A stretch of DNA of 64,000 bases from assembly GCA_023412765.1 (NCBI GenBank), contig JAEZBX010000349.1, forward strand, positions 1 to 64,000. Reading direction: 5' to 3'. Positions 1-8,292 of the stretch are shown here, piece by piece; positions within the stretch are counted from its first letter, which is position 1; every line of letters begins with the position of its first letter. The notes under the pieces are model-generated. The model had not been told where the DNA came from, did no database searches, and saw only the letters and a list, made by a program, of their open reading frames with translations. Source of the DNA: Bacteroidota bacterium (lineage in GTDB: Bacteria > Bacteroidota > Bacteroidia > Cytophagales > Cyclobacteriaceae). The position numbers and the translations under genes are program-made.

Positions 1-100
1 AGAGCTGTAAGTAAGGGTTGAGAAGTAGCAAGACCGTTCTTCCAGCTTTTGGATTGCAACCTAATTTTAGCTTTGGCCTGTGGGGGGATGTGCGGCTAGG

Positions 101-134
101 ATTAACTATTAACTAATAACATTTAACTATTAAC
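101..134. repeat. Short-period repeat (two 12-bp copies)
   Basis: The 12-mer TTAACTATTAAC occurs at 102-113 and again at 123-134, joined by AT-rich sequence. It ends just before the first recognisable codons of the DUF2400 gene. It belongs with several other short-period intergenic repeats in this window. Confidence 0.7.
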
Positions 135-905
135 TTTCACAATCTCAAAGAGTTTCTAGACGAGAAAGTCGACCGGTTTAATCGTCCTGGCTTCATAGAG
201 TCAGATCCGATCGTTATTCCGCATTCGTTTCGAAAGAAACAGGATATCGAAATCGCCGGACTTTTTTCCGCGATACTGGCGTGGGGTCAGCGGATAACCA
301 TCATCAGGAAGTGCAAAGAACTTTTGATGATGATGGATAATGATCCGCATCAATTTGTCTTGCATCATACACGATCAGACCTGAGACGGCTTGAGTCATT
401 CAAGCATCGCACTTTTAACGCAATCGATACAAAATATTTTGTCACATTTCTTAAGTGGTATTATAGCCGGTATTCATCTCTTGAAGAAGCATTTCTCGTC
501 CAGGGAAATGAAACTACCATGGGTCCAGGCATTGCTCACTTCCATGACCTTTTCTTTAGCCTGCCCAGGCATCCGGAGCGGACGAGAAAGCACATTGCAA
601 CACCTGTAAGAAAATCGACCTGTAAGCGCATTAATATGTACCTGCGCTGGATGGTCAGGCGGGATGATCGGGGTGTTGACTTCGGAATCTGGAAAAAGAT
701 TTCGCCGTCGCATTTAATCTGCCCTTGTGATGTTCACGTCGACCGCGTTGCCCGCAAGCTGAATTTAATAACGCGTAAACAAACGGATTGGGAAACCGCC
801 TTGGAGTTAACCATGAATCTCAGAAGATTTGATGCAAGCGATCCGGTCAAATACGACTTTGCTCTATTCGGCCTTGGCATTGAAGAGGGCTGGTCTAAGG
901 AATAA
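129..905 (+). CDS. TIGR02757/DUF2400 family protein, start codon unclear
   Basis: The frame is open from 120 to the TAA at 903-905 (about 260 codons), close to the length I recall for DUF2400 (TIGR02757) proteins. Recognisable family features are an N-terminal LKEFLDEKVDRFNRP stretch beginning at 144, IPHSFRKKQDIEIAG, AWGQR, HRTFN, and a C-terminal CPCDVHVDRVARKL block. No in-frame ATG, GTG or TTG lies between the stop at 117 and the TTG at 324. A start at 324 would remove about 60 conserved residues, so the start given here (ATT at 129) is a placeholder. The short repeat at 101-134 directly precedes the conserved N-terminus and may have replaced the original start. The family has no established function. 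A pseudogene or a rare start codon are both possible. Confidence 0.75.
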   Translation: MNFHNLKEFLDEKVDRFNRPGFIESDPIVIPHSFRKKQDIEIAGLFSAILAWGQRITIIRKCKELLMMMDNDPHQFVLHHTRSDLRRLESFKHRTFNAIDTKYFVTFLKWYYSRYSSLEEAFLVQGNETTMGPGIAHFHDLFFSLPRHPERTRKHIATPVRKSTCKRINMYLRWMVRRDDRGVDFGIWKKISPSHLICPCDVHVDRVARKLNLITRKQTDWETALELTMNLRRFDASDPVKYDFALFGLGIEEGWSKE

Positions 906-990
906 TACGGGCTGAGGAAAGCAGCGACGCCGGCGTGTAAATGGCAAGCTACGACTAAAGGCGAAAGTAACTATAATAAAATGTCAATTT

Positions 991-1012
991 AAAACTATTC
1001 TAAAGTAGTTTT
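991..1012. other. Weak hairpin downstream of the DUF2400 gene
   Basis: AAAACTA (991-997) and TAGTTTT (1006-1012) pair around an 8-nt loop. It is AT-rich with no run of T after the stem, so it is at best a weak terminator or mRNA end. The rest of 906-1170 holds only the promoter at 1107-1136. Confidence 0.3.
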
Positions 1013-1106
1013 GAGAGATGTGGGCATCATTTGAACCTTCAGCTTTACACACTTTCACATAAGTAAGGTTTTCGTCATAATTTATCGACCTACACTTTAA
1101 ATAAAT

Positions 1107-1136
1107 TTGAAAAAATGACTTCCCATAGTAGATTTG
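1107..1136 (+). promoter_or_regulatory. Bacteroidota-type promoter of the act-cox operon
   Basis: TTG at 1107-1109, a 19-nt spacer, and TAGATTTG at 1129-1136 match the Bacteroidota -33/-7 pattern TTG-N19-TAnnTTTG exactly. It sits 35 nt before the actA start codon and would give a short leader. Confidence 0.75.
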
Positions 1137-1170
1137 TGCCGCTTGTTTCGAAAACCGGACACAGATACTC

Positions 1171-2403
1171 ATGAATAAAAACCTAATTGCCTCCGCTTGC
1201 AAGTTCATCACACTGGTTTTCTTCTTCGTATTTATAATTTCTATCTCGCAGGCTCAGGAGATCCCAACTGAGCCGGCTGCTATCAAAGCAGGTGAGACAT
1301 TATTCGTTGCGAATTGTAAGGCCTGCCACGCAGTAGATCGAAAGCTTGTAGGACCAGCGCTTGCCGGTGTCGAAGGAAGAGCTCCGTCCATTCAGTGGAT
1401 CATTGACTTTGTCCACAACTCTGCTCGTGTTATAGCTAGTGGTGACGAATATGCTGTGAAGCTGTACAATGAGTACAACAAAACACAGATGACCGCTTTC
1501 ACTTCTTTGAAAGACGAGGATGTGCTCAACATCTTAGCATATGTTAAGGCCGAGGCTGAAAAGCCTAAGGCCGAACCAACTCCTCCTCCAGGTGGCCAGG
1601 TAGCACAAACAGATGGAGTGTCTTCTGAGTATCTCAATATTATACTGATTGGATTAGTAATAATCCTGCTGCTACTCCTTATTATATTAGCTCTTCTAGT
1701 TTCTGCGCTCAAACGCTTCCTTGATGAAAAAGAACTTTCAGAAGAAGACAGGGAAGTTGTTCATTCTCCTATTAATATTGGTACTGTCACAAGAAGCCCG
1801 GGATTTATCTTCATTGTAACCTTCCTCGTAGTAGCGCTCGGTTTCAAAGCTGTGATCAATACGTTGTTCTCAGTTGGCGTTCAACAAGGTTATGCGCCAA
1901 AGCAGCCAATTGCGTTTTCGCATAAGATTCACGCTGGCCAGTACGAGATCGACTGCAACTATTGTCACGTCGGTGCTACAAAGGGAAAAAATGCGACTAT
2001 CCCATCAGTTAACATTTGTATGAATTGCCACAACCAGATCAGAACAGGTACGCTGACTGGCGAAGGCGAAATAGCAAAAATTGTTTCGGCATACGAGAAC
2101 AACAAACCTATCGAGTGGGTGCGTATTCACAACTTGCCGGATCTTGCATATTTCAATCACTCGCAGCACGTGAACGTCGGTAATGTTGAGTGCCAGACCT
2201 GTCACGGGCCTATCGAGACTATGGATGTAGTGAAACAGCATTCATTGTTGACAATGGGATGGTGTATCGATTGTCACAGGACGACTGATGTGAATGCTCG
2301 CGGCAATGCTTACTACGACAAATTGATAGAGTTCCACCAAAAGAAGGTGCCTCTGAAAGTAGAGGAGATTGGTGGACTTGAGTGTTCAAAGTGCCATTAC
2401 TAA
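1171..2403 (+). CDS. actA: Alternative complex III subunit ActA (multihaem cytochrome c)
   Basis: First gene of the respiratory operon. It carries six CxxCH haem motifs at residues 49, 262, 283, 341, 365 and 405. The last five form the pentahaem module of ActA, which takes electrons out of the quinol:acceptor oxidoreductase alternative complex III (ACIII). Residues 1-28 look like a signal peptide (cleavage near SQAQ). A monohaem cytochrome c domain (about 30-125) is joined by a Pro-rich linker to a transmembrane helix near 152-180, and a second helix lies near 208-230 before the pentahaem part. Classical ActA is a pentahaem protein, so the N-terminal monohaem domain is an addition, possibly the docking site or carrier for the oxidase encoded downstream. 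ATG start 35 nt below the promoter. Confidence 0.93.
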   Translation: MNKNLIASACKFITLVFFFVFIISISQAQEIPTEPAAIKAGETLFVANCKACHAVDRKLVGPALAGVEGRAPSIQWIIDFVHNSARVIASGDEYAVKLYNEYNKTQMTAFTSLKDEDVLNILAYVKAEAEKPKAEPTPPPGGQVAQTDGVSSEYLNIILIGLVIILLLLLIILALLVSALKRFLDEKELSEEDREVVHSPINIGTVTRSPGFIFIVTFLVVALGFKAVINTLFSVGVQQGYAPKQPIAFSHKIHAGQYEIDCNYCHVGATKGKNATIPSVNICMNCHNQIRTGTLTGEGEIAKIVSAYENNKPIEWVRIHNLPDLAYFNHSQHVNVGNVECQTCHGPIETMDVVKQHSLLTMGWCIDCHRTTDVNARGNAYYDKLIEFHQKKVPLKVEEIGGLECSKCHY

Positions 2404-2455
2404 GTAGAGAAAATAATTCGGATACGAAATACGGATAACCCGCTTACGGACAAAA

Positions 2456-5400
2456 ATGGAAGAGTCTAAAAAAGTATACTGGAAAGGCATCGAACAATTG
2501 GCAAACAGCCAGGAGTTTGTAAAGCATGCACCTCATGAATTTGCTCAGCCTGGTCCGGAAGAAGATTTAGGACATTCGCGGAGAGATTTCTTAAAGATGA
2601 TGGGCTTCGGGATGTCGGCGGTAGCGTTGGCAGCCTGTGAGGCACCCGTCCGGAAGTCTATTCCTTATGTGAACAAACCCCTGGACACGGTTCCAAGCAT
2701 ACCTGACTATTTTGCTTCAACATATACTAACGGTGGAGAGTATTGCAGTATCCTTGTAAAAACGCGCGAAGGTCGTCCGATCAAAATAGAAGGAAATGCG
2801 CTCTCGAAAGTAACGAATGGTGGAACTAACGCTCAAGTCGAAGCTTCTGTCCTTTCCTTATATGATAATGCCCGTCTACGCGGACCAAAATCCGGAACGA
2901 AAAGAATTGAATGGGCCGATCTCGACAGCCAGGTAATAGCAAAGCTAAATGAAACTTCCGCTGCCGGCGGTCAGGTCCGTATCATAAGCAACACGATCCT
3001 AAGCCCGAGCACGCTTGCGACTATCGAGACGTTCAGAGCAAAATATCCAACGGCGCAGCTGATTCAATACGATCAAGTGTCGGCTTATGGTATGCTTAAG
3101 GCTAATGAGGAATCTTTCGGATCAGCCTTCATTCCTTCCTACGACTTTAGCAAAGCAAGTGTGATTGTTGCTATCGGCGCAGATTTTCTTGGAAGTTGGC
3201 TTTCCTCTACAATAGAATTTACACAACAATACGCGCGTACTCGAGAAGTGTCTGACGAAAAGAAAGATATGTCCAGACACTATCAGTTCGAATCAGTATT
3301 GTCCATCACGGGTGCGAATGCAGATTATCGCACGCAAATTAAGCCTTCGCAAGAGGGCGCAGCTGTAATTGCGCTTTACAATCTGATAGCAGGTAAGGCA
3401 GGCAGGCCAACTATCTCTGGTGGCGATGACAAAATTGCCAATCTCTCAAAAGCTGCTGACGACTTGTGGAGCAGCAGGGGCAGAGCATTGGTAGTGTCAG
3501 GTTCGAATGACAAAGCCATTCAAACTTTGGTCAACGGAATTAACGACATGCTTGGCAGCTATGGTGGCACCATCGATGCCAGCACTCCTTTGAATTACAA
3601 AAAAGGTGATGATGCCGCAATGGCAGCCTTTGTAAGCGATGCTGAAGCAGGCCGGATCGGAGCAGCGATCTTCTACAATTGCAATCCTGTATATGATTAT
3701 CCCGCTGGCGACAAGATCGCAGCAGCTATAAAAAATATTGGTTTGACCGTTTCAACCAGTTTGAAGGAAGATGAAACTGCATCTCTGGTAACTTATAAAG
3801 CGCCGGATCATCACTTCCTTGAATCGTGGAACGACGCTGAACCTAAGCGTAATCATTTCAGTCTCACCCAACCCACGATCACACCGATTTTCAAATCACG
3901 TGCTGCCCAGGAAAGTTTTCTGATTTGGGCGGGCGAAGCGAATGCCAATTATTTTGAGTTTGTAAAGAATAACTGGAGGACGAAATTCGCTGGTGCACAG
4001 TCCGCTGATTTCCAAAGCTTCTGGGATAAGTGCTTGTATGATGGTGTGTACGATCTTCCTGTAACACCAAGCCCTGCCACCGTATTTAGCGGCGATGCCA
4101 ATGGCGCAGCTGCTTCTATCGCGAGCAACTATAAAGCAGGGAAGTGGGAAGCTGTTGTTTATGAAAGCGGCAATATTGGAAATGGTTCACAGGCCAACAA
4201 TCCATTGCTTCAGGAACTTCCTGATCCAATCACCAAAGTAGTATGGGATCACTATGTTACTGTTGCTCCGAAAGACGCGAAAGAAATTAATTTCTCGGAA
4301 AGCTTCACCAAATACGCAACTATCAAAGTTAACGGAAAGACGATTAAGCTTCCTGTTATGATCCAGCCGGGTCAGGCTCCAGGTACAATAGGCATACCGT
4401 TAGGATACGGCCGAAAGAAAGCGGGAAAGGTTGCGGATAATATTGGTGAAAATGCATATCCTTTAGTAGGTCTTGTGAATGGTGCTCTGAGCTATTCCTC
4501 AAGCAATGTAGAGTTTGCTATTACTGACGAGTCTTATCAGCTGGCGCAAACGCAGACCCATAATACTTATATGGGCAGAAATACGGTCATCCAGGAAACA
4601 GATCTGGCATCGTATAAAAGCAACGCAAAGTATCCGTTCGATCCCAAGATTGCGACATGGAAAGATCCTGAAGGGAAGACCGATCCTGAGTTGGTTTCCA
4701 TCTGGAAAGGTCATGACTATCCGAACCACCACTGGGGCATGTCTATCGATCTTAATACTTGTATCGGATGCGGTTCTTGCGTGGTAGCTTGTAATGTTGA
4801 AAACAACGTAGCCCTTGTGGGACGCGAAGAAGTAATCGCCCGACGGGAGATGCATTGGCTGAGGATCGATCGCTACTATAGCAGCGATGCGAAGCCAGAT
4901 AACTGGCGCGACATTGAAGAGGCCAGCGAAAATCCGGAAGTGGTTTTCCAACCTATGCTATGCCAGCATTGCAATAACGCACCTTGCGAGACGGTTTGCC
5001 CTGTTGCTGCAACCACGCATAGTTCGGAGGGTCTCAATCAAATGACATACAACAGGTGCATTGGTACACGCTATTGCGCCAACAACTGTCCATATAAAGT
5101 AAGACGCTTTAACTGGTTCAAGTACCACGACAACCGCCAGTTTGAGAATGTGAATCCAGCCATGAACACCGATCTGGGTAAGATGGTGCTCAACCCTGAT
5201 GTGACCGTACGTTCACGCGGCGTGATGGAGAAATGTACATTCTGCGTACAACGTATTCAATACGGAAAATTGAATGCCCGTAAGGAGAAAAGACGCGTGA
5301 AGGATGGTGAAGTTGTTACGGCGTGCCAGGCTGCCTGCGCTACCGGGGCAATAGTATTCGGAGATATGAATGATCCGGAAAGCAAGATTGCAAAACTTTT

Positions 5401-5548
5401 AAAGATTCGTCCATTGCTAAAAGACCGCCCGACGATCAACGACAAGGAGTCGGACAATCCACGTGCGTATCAGGTTCTGGAAGAAATCGGTGTTAAACCG
5501 AATATCTGGTATCTGAGAAAAGTTAGAAACAAGGATGCTAAAGCATAA
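2456..5548 (+). CDS. actB: Alternative complex III subunit ActB (molybdopterin-like/Fe-S fusion)
   Basis: 1030 residues. The N-terminus carries a twin-arginine motif RRDFLK (42-47) followed by a hydrophobic stretch ending in LAAC (Cys61), a possible lipobox. Residues about 90-700 resemble the B1 domain related to molybdopterin oxidoreductases, which in ACIII holds no cofactor. The C-terminal B2 domain is a four-cluster ferredoxin-like module: CIGCGSC from residue 769, CQHCNNAPCETVCP, CIGTRYCANNCP from residue 868, and CTFC with CQAACATGA. The third group has the pattern typical of a [3Fe-4S] site. The protein would pass electrons from menaquinol towards ActA and ActE on the periplasmic face. 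It lies 52 nt after actA and 75 nt before actC. Confidence 0.94.
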   Translation: MEESKKVYWKGIEQLANSQEFVKHAPHEFAQPGPEEDLGHSRRDFLKMMGFGMSAVALAACEAPVRKSIPYVNKPLDTVPSIPDYFASTYTNGGEYCSILVKTREGRPIKIEGNALSKVTNGGTNAQVEASVLSLYDNARLRGPKSGTKRIEWADLDSQVIAKLNETSAAGGQVRIISNTILSPSTLATIETFRAKYPTAQLIQYDQVSAYGMLKANEESFGSAFIPSYDFSKASVIVAIGADFLGSWLSSTIEFTQQYARTREVSDEKKDMSRHYQFESVLSITGANADYRTQIKPSQEGAAVIALYNLIAGKAGRPTISGGDDKIANLSKAADDLWSSRGRALVVSGSNDKAIQTLVNGINDMLGSYGGTIDASTPLNYKKGDDAAMAAFVSDAEAGRIGAAIFYNCNPVYDYPAGDKIAAAIKNIGLTVSTSLKEDETASLVTYKAPDHHFLESWNDAEPKRNHFSLTQPTITPIFKSRAAQESFLIWAGEANANYFEFVKNNWRTKFAGAQSADFQSFWDKCLYDGVYDLPVTPSPATVFSGDANGAAASIASNYKAGKWEAVVYESGNIGNGSQANNPLLQELPDPITKVVWDHYVTVAPKDAKEINFSESFTKYATIKVNGKTIKLPVMIQPGQAPGTIGIPLGYGRKKAGKVADNIGENAYPLVGLVNGALSYSSSNVEFAITDESYQLAQTQTHNTYMGRNTVIQETDLASYKSNAKYPFDPKIATWKDPEGKTDPELVSIWKGHDYPNHHWGMSIDLNTCIGCGSCVVACNVENNVALVGREEVIARREMHWLRIDRYYSSDAKPDNWRDIEEASENPEVVFQPMLCQHCNNAPCETVCPVAATTHSSEGLNQMTYNRCIGTRYCANNCPYKVRRFNWFKYHDNRQFENVNPAMNTDLGKMVLNPDVTVRSRGVMEKCTFCVQRIQYGKLNARKEKRRVKDGEVVTACQAACATGAIVFGDMNDPESKIAKLLKIRPLLKDRPTINDKESDNPRAYQVLEEIGVKPNIWYLRKVRNKDAKA

Positions 5549-5552
5549 TGAT

Positions 5553-5578
5553 CAATTGGTTGTTGATTCACCCAATTG
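5553..5578. other. Hairpin between actB and actC
   Basis: CAATTGG (5553-5559) and CCAATTG (5572-5578) form an inverted repeat 4 nt after the actB stop. No T-run follows, so it may set mRNA stability or subunit ratio inside the operon rather than end transcription. Confidence 0.35.
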
Positions 5579-5623
5579 TCATATAAAAATTAATTGAACT
5601 ACGATTTAATATAGAACCATAAA

Positions 5624-7039
5624 ATGCAGGTAACGTCATCAGTCCGTGATCCACTGGTAACCGGAGGGAAAACAGTAAAAGATGTTTCGCATGACATCAG
5701 CCGTCAGGTGGAAGGTAAGCCAACGCCGCTTTGGTGGATGGCCATGGCTGTATCACTGGCCGTTCTGGGGTTTGGTTTCTATTGTGTTTGCTATCTCTTG
5801 TGGCATGGCATTGGGGTGTGGGGACTAAATAAAACCGTAGGCTGGGCGTGGGATATTACAAACTTTGTCTGGTGGGTGGGTATTGGTCACGCAGGTACCC
5901 TGATCTCCGCGATCCTCTTGTTGTTCCGTCAAAAATGGAGAATGTCTATTAACCGCGCAGCGGAAGCCATGACTATTTTCGCTGTAATATGCGCTGCAAC
6001 GTTTCCATTAATGCACATGGGACGCTTGTGGCTCGGATTTTACTGGGCGTTGCCTCTTCCAAATACATTTGGTTCCCTTTGGGTGAACTTCAACTCACCG
6101 CTGCTGTGGGACGTGTTCGCGATCTCAACTTATTTCACCGTATCGCTGGTGTTCTGGTATATGGGACTAATCCCTGACTTCGCCGTTATCCGCGACCGTG
6201 CTGTGGTTCAAGGTGCCAAAACCCGCGCAACCATTTATAACATGCTGAGCTTCGGATGGCAGGGCGGTGCGAAAACATGGATGAGATATGAATCGGTCGC
6301 ACTTATCCTTGCTGGTGTTTCAACGCCACTCGTGCTGTCGGTTCACACGATCGTATCGATGGACTTCGCGACATCTGTAATACCCGGATGGCACACCACA
6401 ATATTTCCACCTTACTTCGTTGCTGGTGCAATTTTCTCCGGCTTCGCAATGGTGTTAACCCTTTTGCTGGTGACGCGGAAAGTTTTCAAGCTTGAAGACT
6501 ACATCACGATCTATCACATCGAACTGATGAACATCATCATCATTGTTACCGGCTCGATCGTAGGTATCGCATATATCACCGAGTTATTTATCGCGTGGTA
6601 CTCCGGTGTTGAATATGAAGGTTACGCATTCTACAATCGCGTGCAAGGTCCTTATGCATGGGCTTACTGGTCGATGATGACATGTAATGTTATCTCTCCG
6701 CAGTTGTTCTGGATCAAGAAGATCAGAACGAGCATCGTTGCGACTTTTGTTCTTTCAATCATTGTGAACATCGGCATGTGGTTCGAGCGATTTGTAATCA
6801 TTGTTACTTCGCTGCACAGAGACTATGTGCCATCAAGCTGGACAATGTTCCACCCCACCATGTACGACATTGGTGAGTACCTCTTTACATTCGGATTTTT
6901 CTTCGCCGCGTTCCTTTTGTTCGCCAAATTCTTCCCGGTGATCAACATGGCTGAGGTGAAAAGTATTGTTAAATCAGACTCTGAAAAAATAACAAGCGAC
7001 ACGACTCACCACCAGGTGAACGTAAGCTCAAAACCGTAA
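5624..7039 (+). CDS. actC: Alternative complex III subunit ActC (NrfD/PsrC-like membrane subunit)
   Basis: 471 residues with about ten hydrophobic helices, the pattern of NrfD/PsrC-type quinol-binding membrane subunits. The stretch after the first helices (WVGIGHAGTLISA, then HMGRLWLGFYWALP) fits the quinol site region of ActC. A hydrophilic N-terminus of about 35 residues precedes helix 1, and the C-terminus is a soluble tail rich in Ser/Thr/Lys. In ACIII, ActC and ActF are paired membrane subunits, and ActC is held to bind menaquinol and contact ActB. It starts 75 nt after actB and ends 5 nt before actD, consistent with co-transcription. Generic pipelines may call it NrfD or HmeB; the surrounding act genes settle the assignment. 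Confidence 0.93.
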   Translation: MQVTSSVRDPLVTGGKTVKDVSHDISRQVEGKPTPLWWMAMAVSLAVLGFGFYCVCYLLWHGIGVWGLNKTVGWAWDITNFVWWVGIGHAGTLISAILLLFRQKWRMSINRAAEAMTIFAVICAATFPLMHMGRLWLGFYWALPLPNTFGSLWVNFNSPLLWDVFAISTYFTVSLVFWYMGLIPDFAVIRDRAVVQGAKTRATIYNMLSFGWQGGAKTWMRYESVALILAGVSTPLVLSVHTIVSMDFATSVIPGWHTTIFPPYFVAGAIFSGFAMVLTLLLVTRKVFKLEDYITIYHIELMNIIIIVTGSIVGIAYITELFIAWYSGVEYEGYAFYNRVQGPYAWAYWSMMTCNVISPQLFWIKKIRTSIVATFVLSIIVNIGMWFERFVIIVTSLHRDYVPSSWTMFHPTMYDIGEYLFTFGFFFAAFLLFAKFFPVINMAEVKSIVKSDSEKITSDTTHHQVNVSSKP

Positions 7040-7044
7040 AAAAA

Positions 7045-7575
7045 ATGGATGCAGATAAAAACTTTTTAGTGGGCGTATTTGATGACGATGACCTCGTGCT
7101 CAATGGCGTACGAAAAGTAAGAGAAAGCGGGGTGAAGATACACGAGGTATTTTCTCCATTCCCCGTACACGGTCTGGACCAGGAGCTGGGATATAAACGC
7201 ACCCGCCTCCCCATCGCTGCTTTTATGTTTGGGTTCTTAGGAACCTGTCTTGCCCTGATCATGCAGATGTGGATGCTGGGAGTTGACTGGCCGATGATCA
7301 TTGGCGGTAAGAACTTTATCTCACTTCCTCCCTTCATACCAGTTACGTTTGAGCTAACCGTGCTTCTTGCGTCCTTAGGAATGGTAGGAACTTTTCTGAT
7401 CGCGAGCGGACTGAAGCCATATGCATGGCCTCGTCAATTTGACCTTCGCAGTACTGAAGACAAGCATATCATGGCCATCGACCTGGCGCTGAATAAAGGA
7501 AAAACAAAAGATGAAATTGCCAGTATCCTGAAAGGTGCTGGAGCATCGGAAGTGAACGAAAAGAATTTTGACTAA
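7045..7575 (+). CDS. actD: Alternative complex III subunit ActD (DUF3341)
   Basis: 176 residues with a cytoplasmic-looking N-terminal domain of about 55 residues (LVGVFDDDDLVLNGVRKVRE, typical of DUF3341/ActD), then two hydrophobic helices (about 58-80 and 100-125), and a hydrophilic tail. ActD is a small membrane subunit that packs against the NrfD-like pair and has no cofactor. The gene is 5 nt after actC and ends 16 nt before the chosen actE start. Position between actC and actE is the standard ACIII order. Confidence 0.92.
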   Translation: MDADKNFLVGVFDDDDLVLNGVRKVRESGVKIHEVFSPFPVHGLDQELGYKRTRLPIAAFMFGFLGTCLALIMQMWMLGVDWPMIIGGKNFISLPPFIPVTFELTVLLASLGMVGTFLIASGLKPYAWPRQFDLRSTEDKHIMAIDLALNKGKTKDEIASILKGAGASEVNEKNFD

Positions 7576-7591
7576 TCAGAGGATATCAATT

Positions 7592-8260
7592 ATGCGCATT
7601 GCAACAAACATATTCCTGGCATTGATAACTACTGTACTGCTTGCCTCGTGTGGCGCAAGTGGTGATCGACCGGGTACAGAGTATGCGCCGAATATGTATC
7701 ATTCGGTTCCTTATGATCCATACACACAGATCACAGACAAGGATGCGGGCCGTTGGTTAACATCGATAGAGTACGGTGACGACCACGCTGAGTTTTACAA
7801 CTCAAACCAATGGAACCCTCACGCTATGAATATGCGCATGCCGCCCGCTAATACCGTGAGTCGAAACCATAATGGCTGGCTACCCTATCGCGTCGAAAAG
7901 GATGATCTCGTGACAGCGGCAACAATAAAAAGTCCCATCGATTCTTCTGCAGCGATGATTGCCGGGGGAAAAGTATTATACGACATCCATTGTGAACATT
8001 GCCATGGTGCTACAGGTACAGGTGATGGTAAGGTAGCTGCTGGTGTGACTGTCGAAGAGCCTGGTCGTGGCCAGGTACAAAAAGGCACTTACAACGGTGT
8101 AGCCAATCTAAAAGGTGACGCACTAAAGAATATTACCGAGGGGCATATTTTTCACGTGATCACCTACGGAAAGGGACTAATGTGGCCACATGGCTCGCAG
8201 ATCACTGCAGAAGACAGGTGGAAAATTGCGAAGTATGTAAAAACGCTTCAAAGTAAATGA
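7592..8260 (+). CDS. actE: Alternative complex III subunit ActE (monohaem cytochrome c lipoprotein)
   Basis: 222 residues from the ATG at 7592. This start is preferred over an in-frame TTG at 7568 because it has an AGAGGA element just upstream and begins directly with a lipoprotein signal sequence ending LLASC. One haem motif, CEHCH, begins at residue 134, and a later KGLMWPHGSQ contains the likely axial Met. ActE is the monohaem cytochrome of ACIII, anchored on the periplasmic side and adjacent to ActA and ActB. It follows actD by 16 nt and precedes actF by 32 nt. Confidence 0.92.
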   Translation: MRIATNIFLALITTVLLASCGASGDRPGTEYAPNMYHSVPYDPYTQITDKDAGRWLTSIEYGDDHAEFYNSNQWNPHAMNMRMPPANTVSRNHNGWLPYRVEKDDLVTAATIKSPIDSSAAMIAGGKVLYDIHCEHCHGATGTGDGKVAAGVTVEEPGRGQVQKGTYNGVANLKGDALKNITEGHIFHVITYGKGLMWPHGSQITAEDRWKIAKYVKTLQSK

Positions 8261-8292
8261 TTGACAACCGATAAACGGACAACGATATAACA

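Noticed and set aside
1..100. Possible gene end or partial gene at the left edge
   Set aside because: A minus-strand frame is open across the first hundred bases, but it has no start signal and no recognisable similarity.
4499..4951. 150-codon antisense reading frame inside actB
   Set aside because: It is the shadow of a highly conserved iron-sulfur coding region. No own start signals or family similarity.
7568..7591. TTG start eight codons upstream for actE
   Set aside because: It overlaps the end of actD and would place hydrophilic residues before the lipoprotein signal. The ATG at 7592 has an AGAGGA element.
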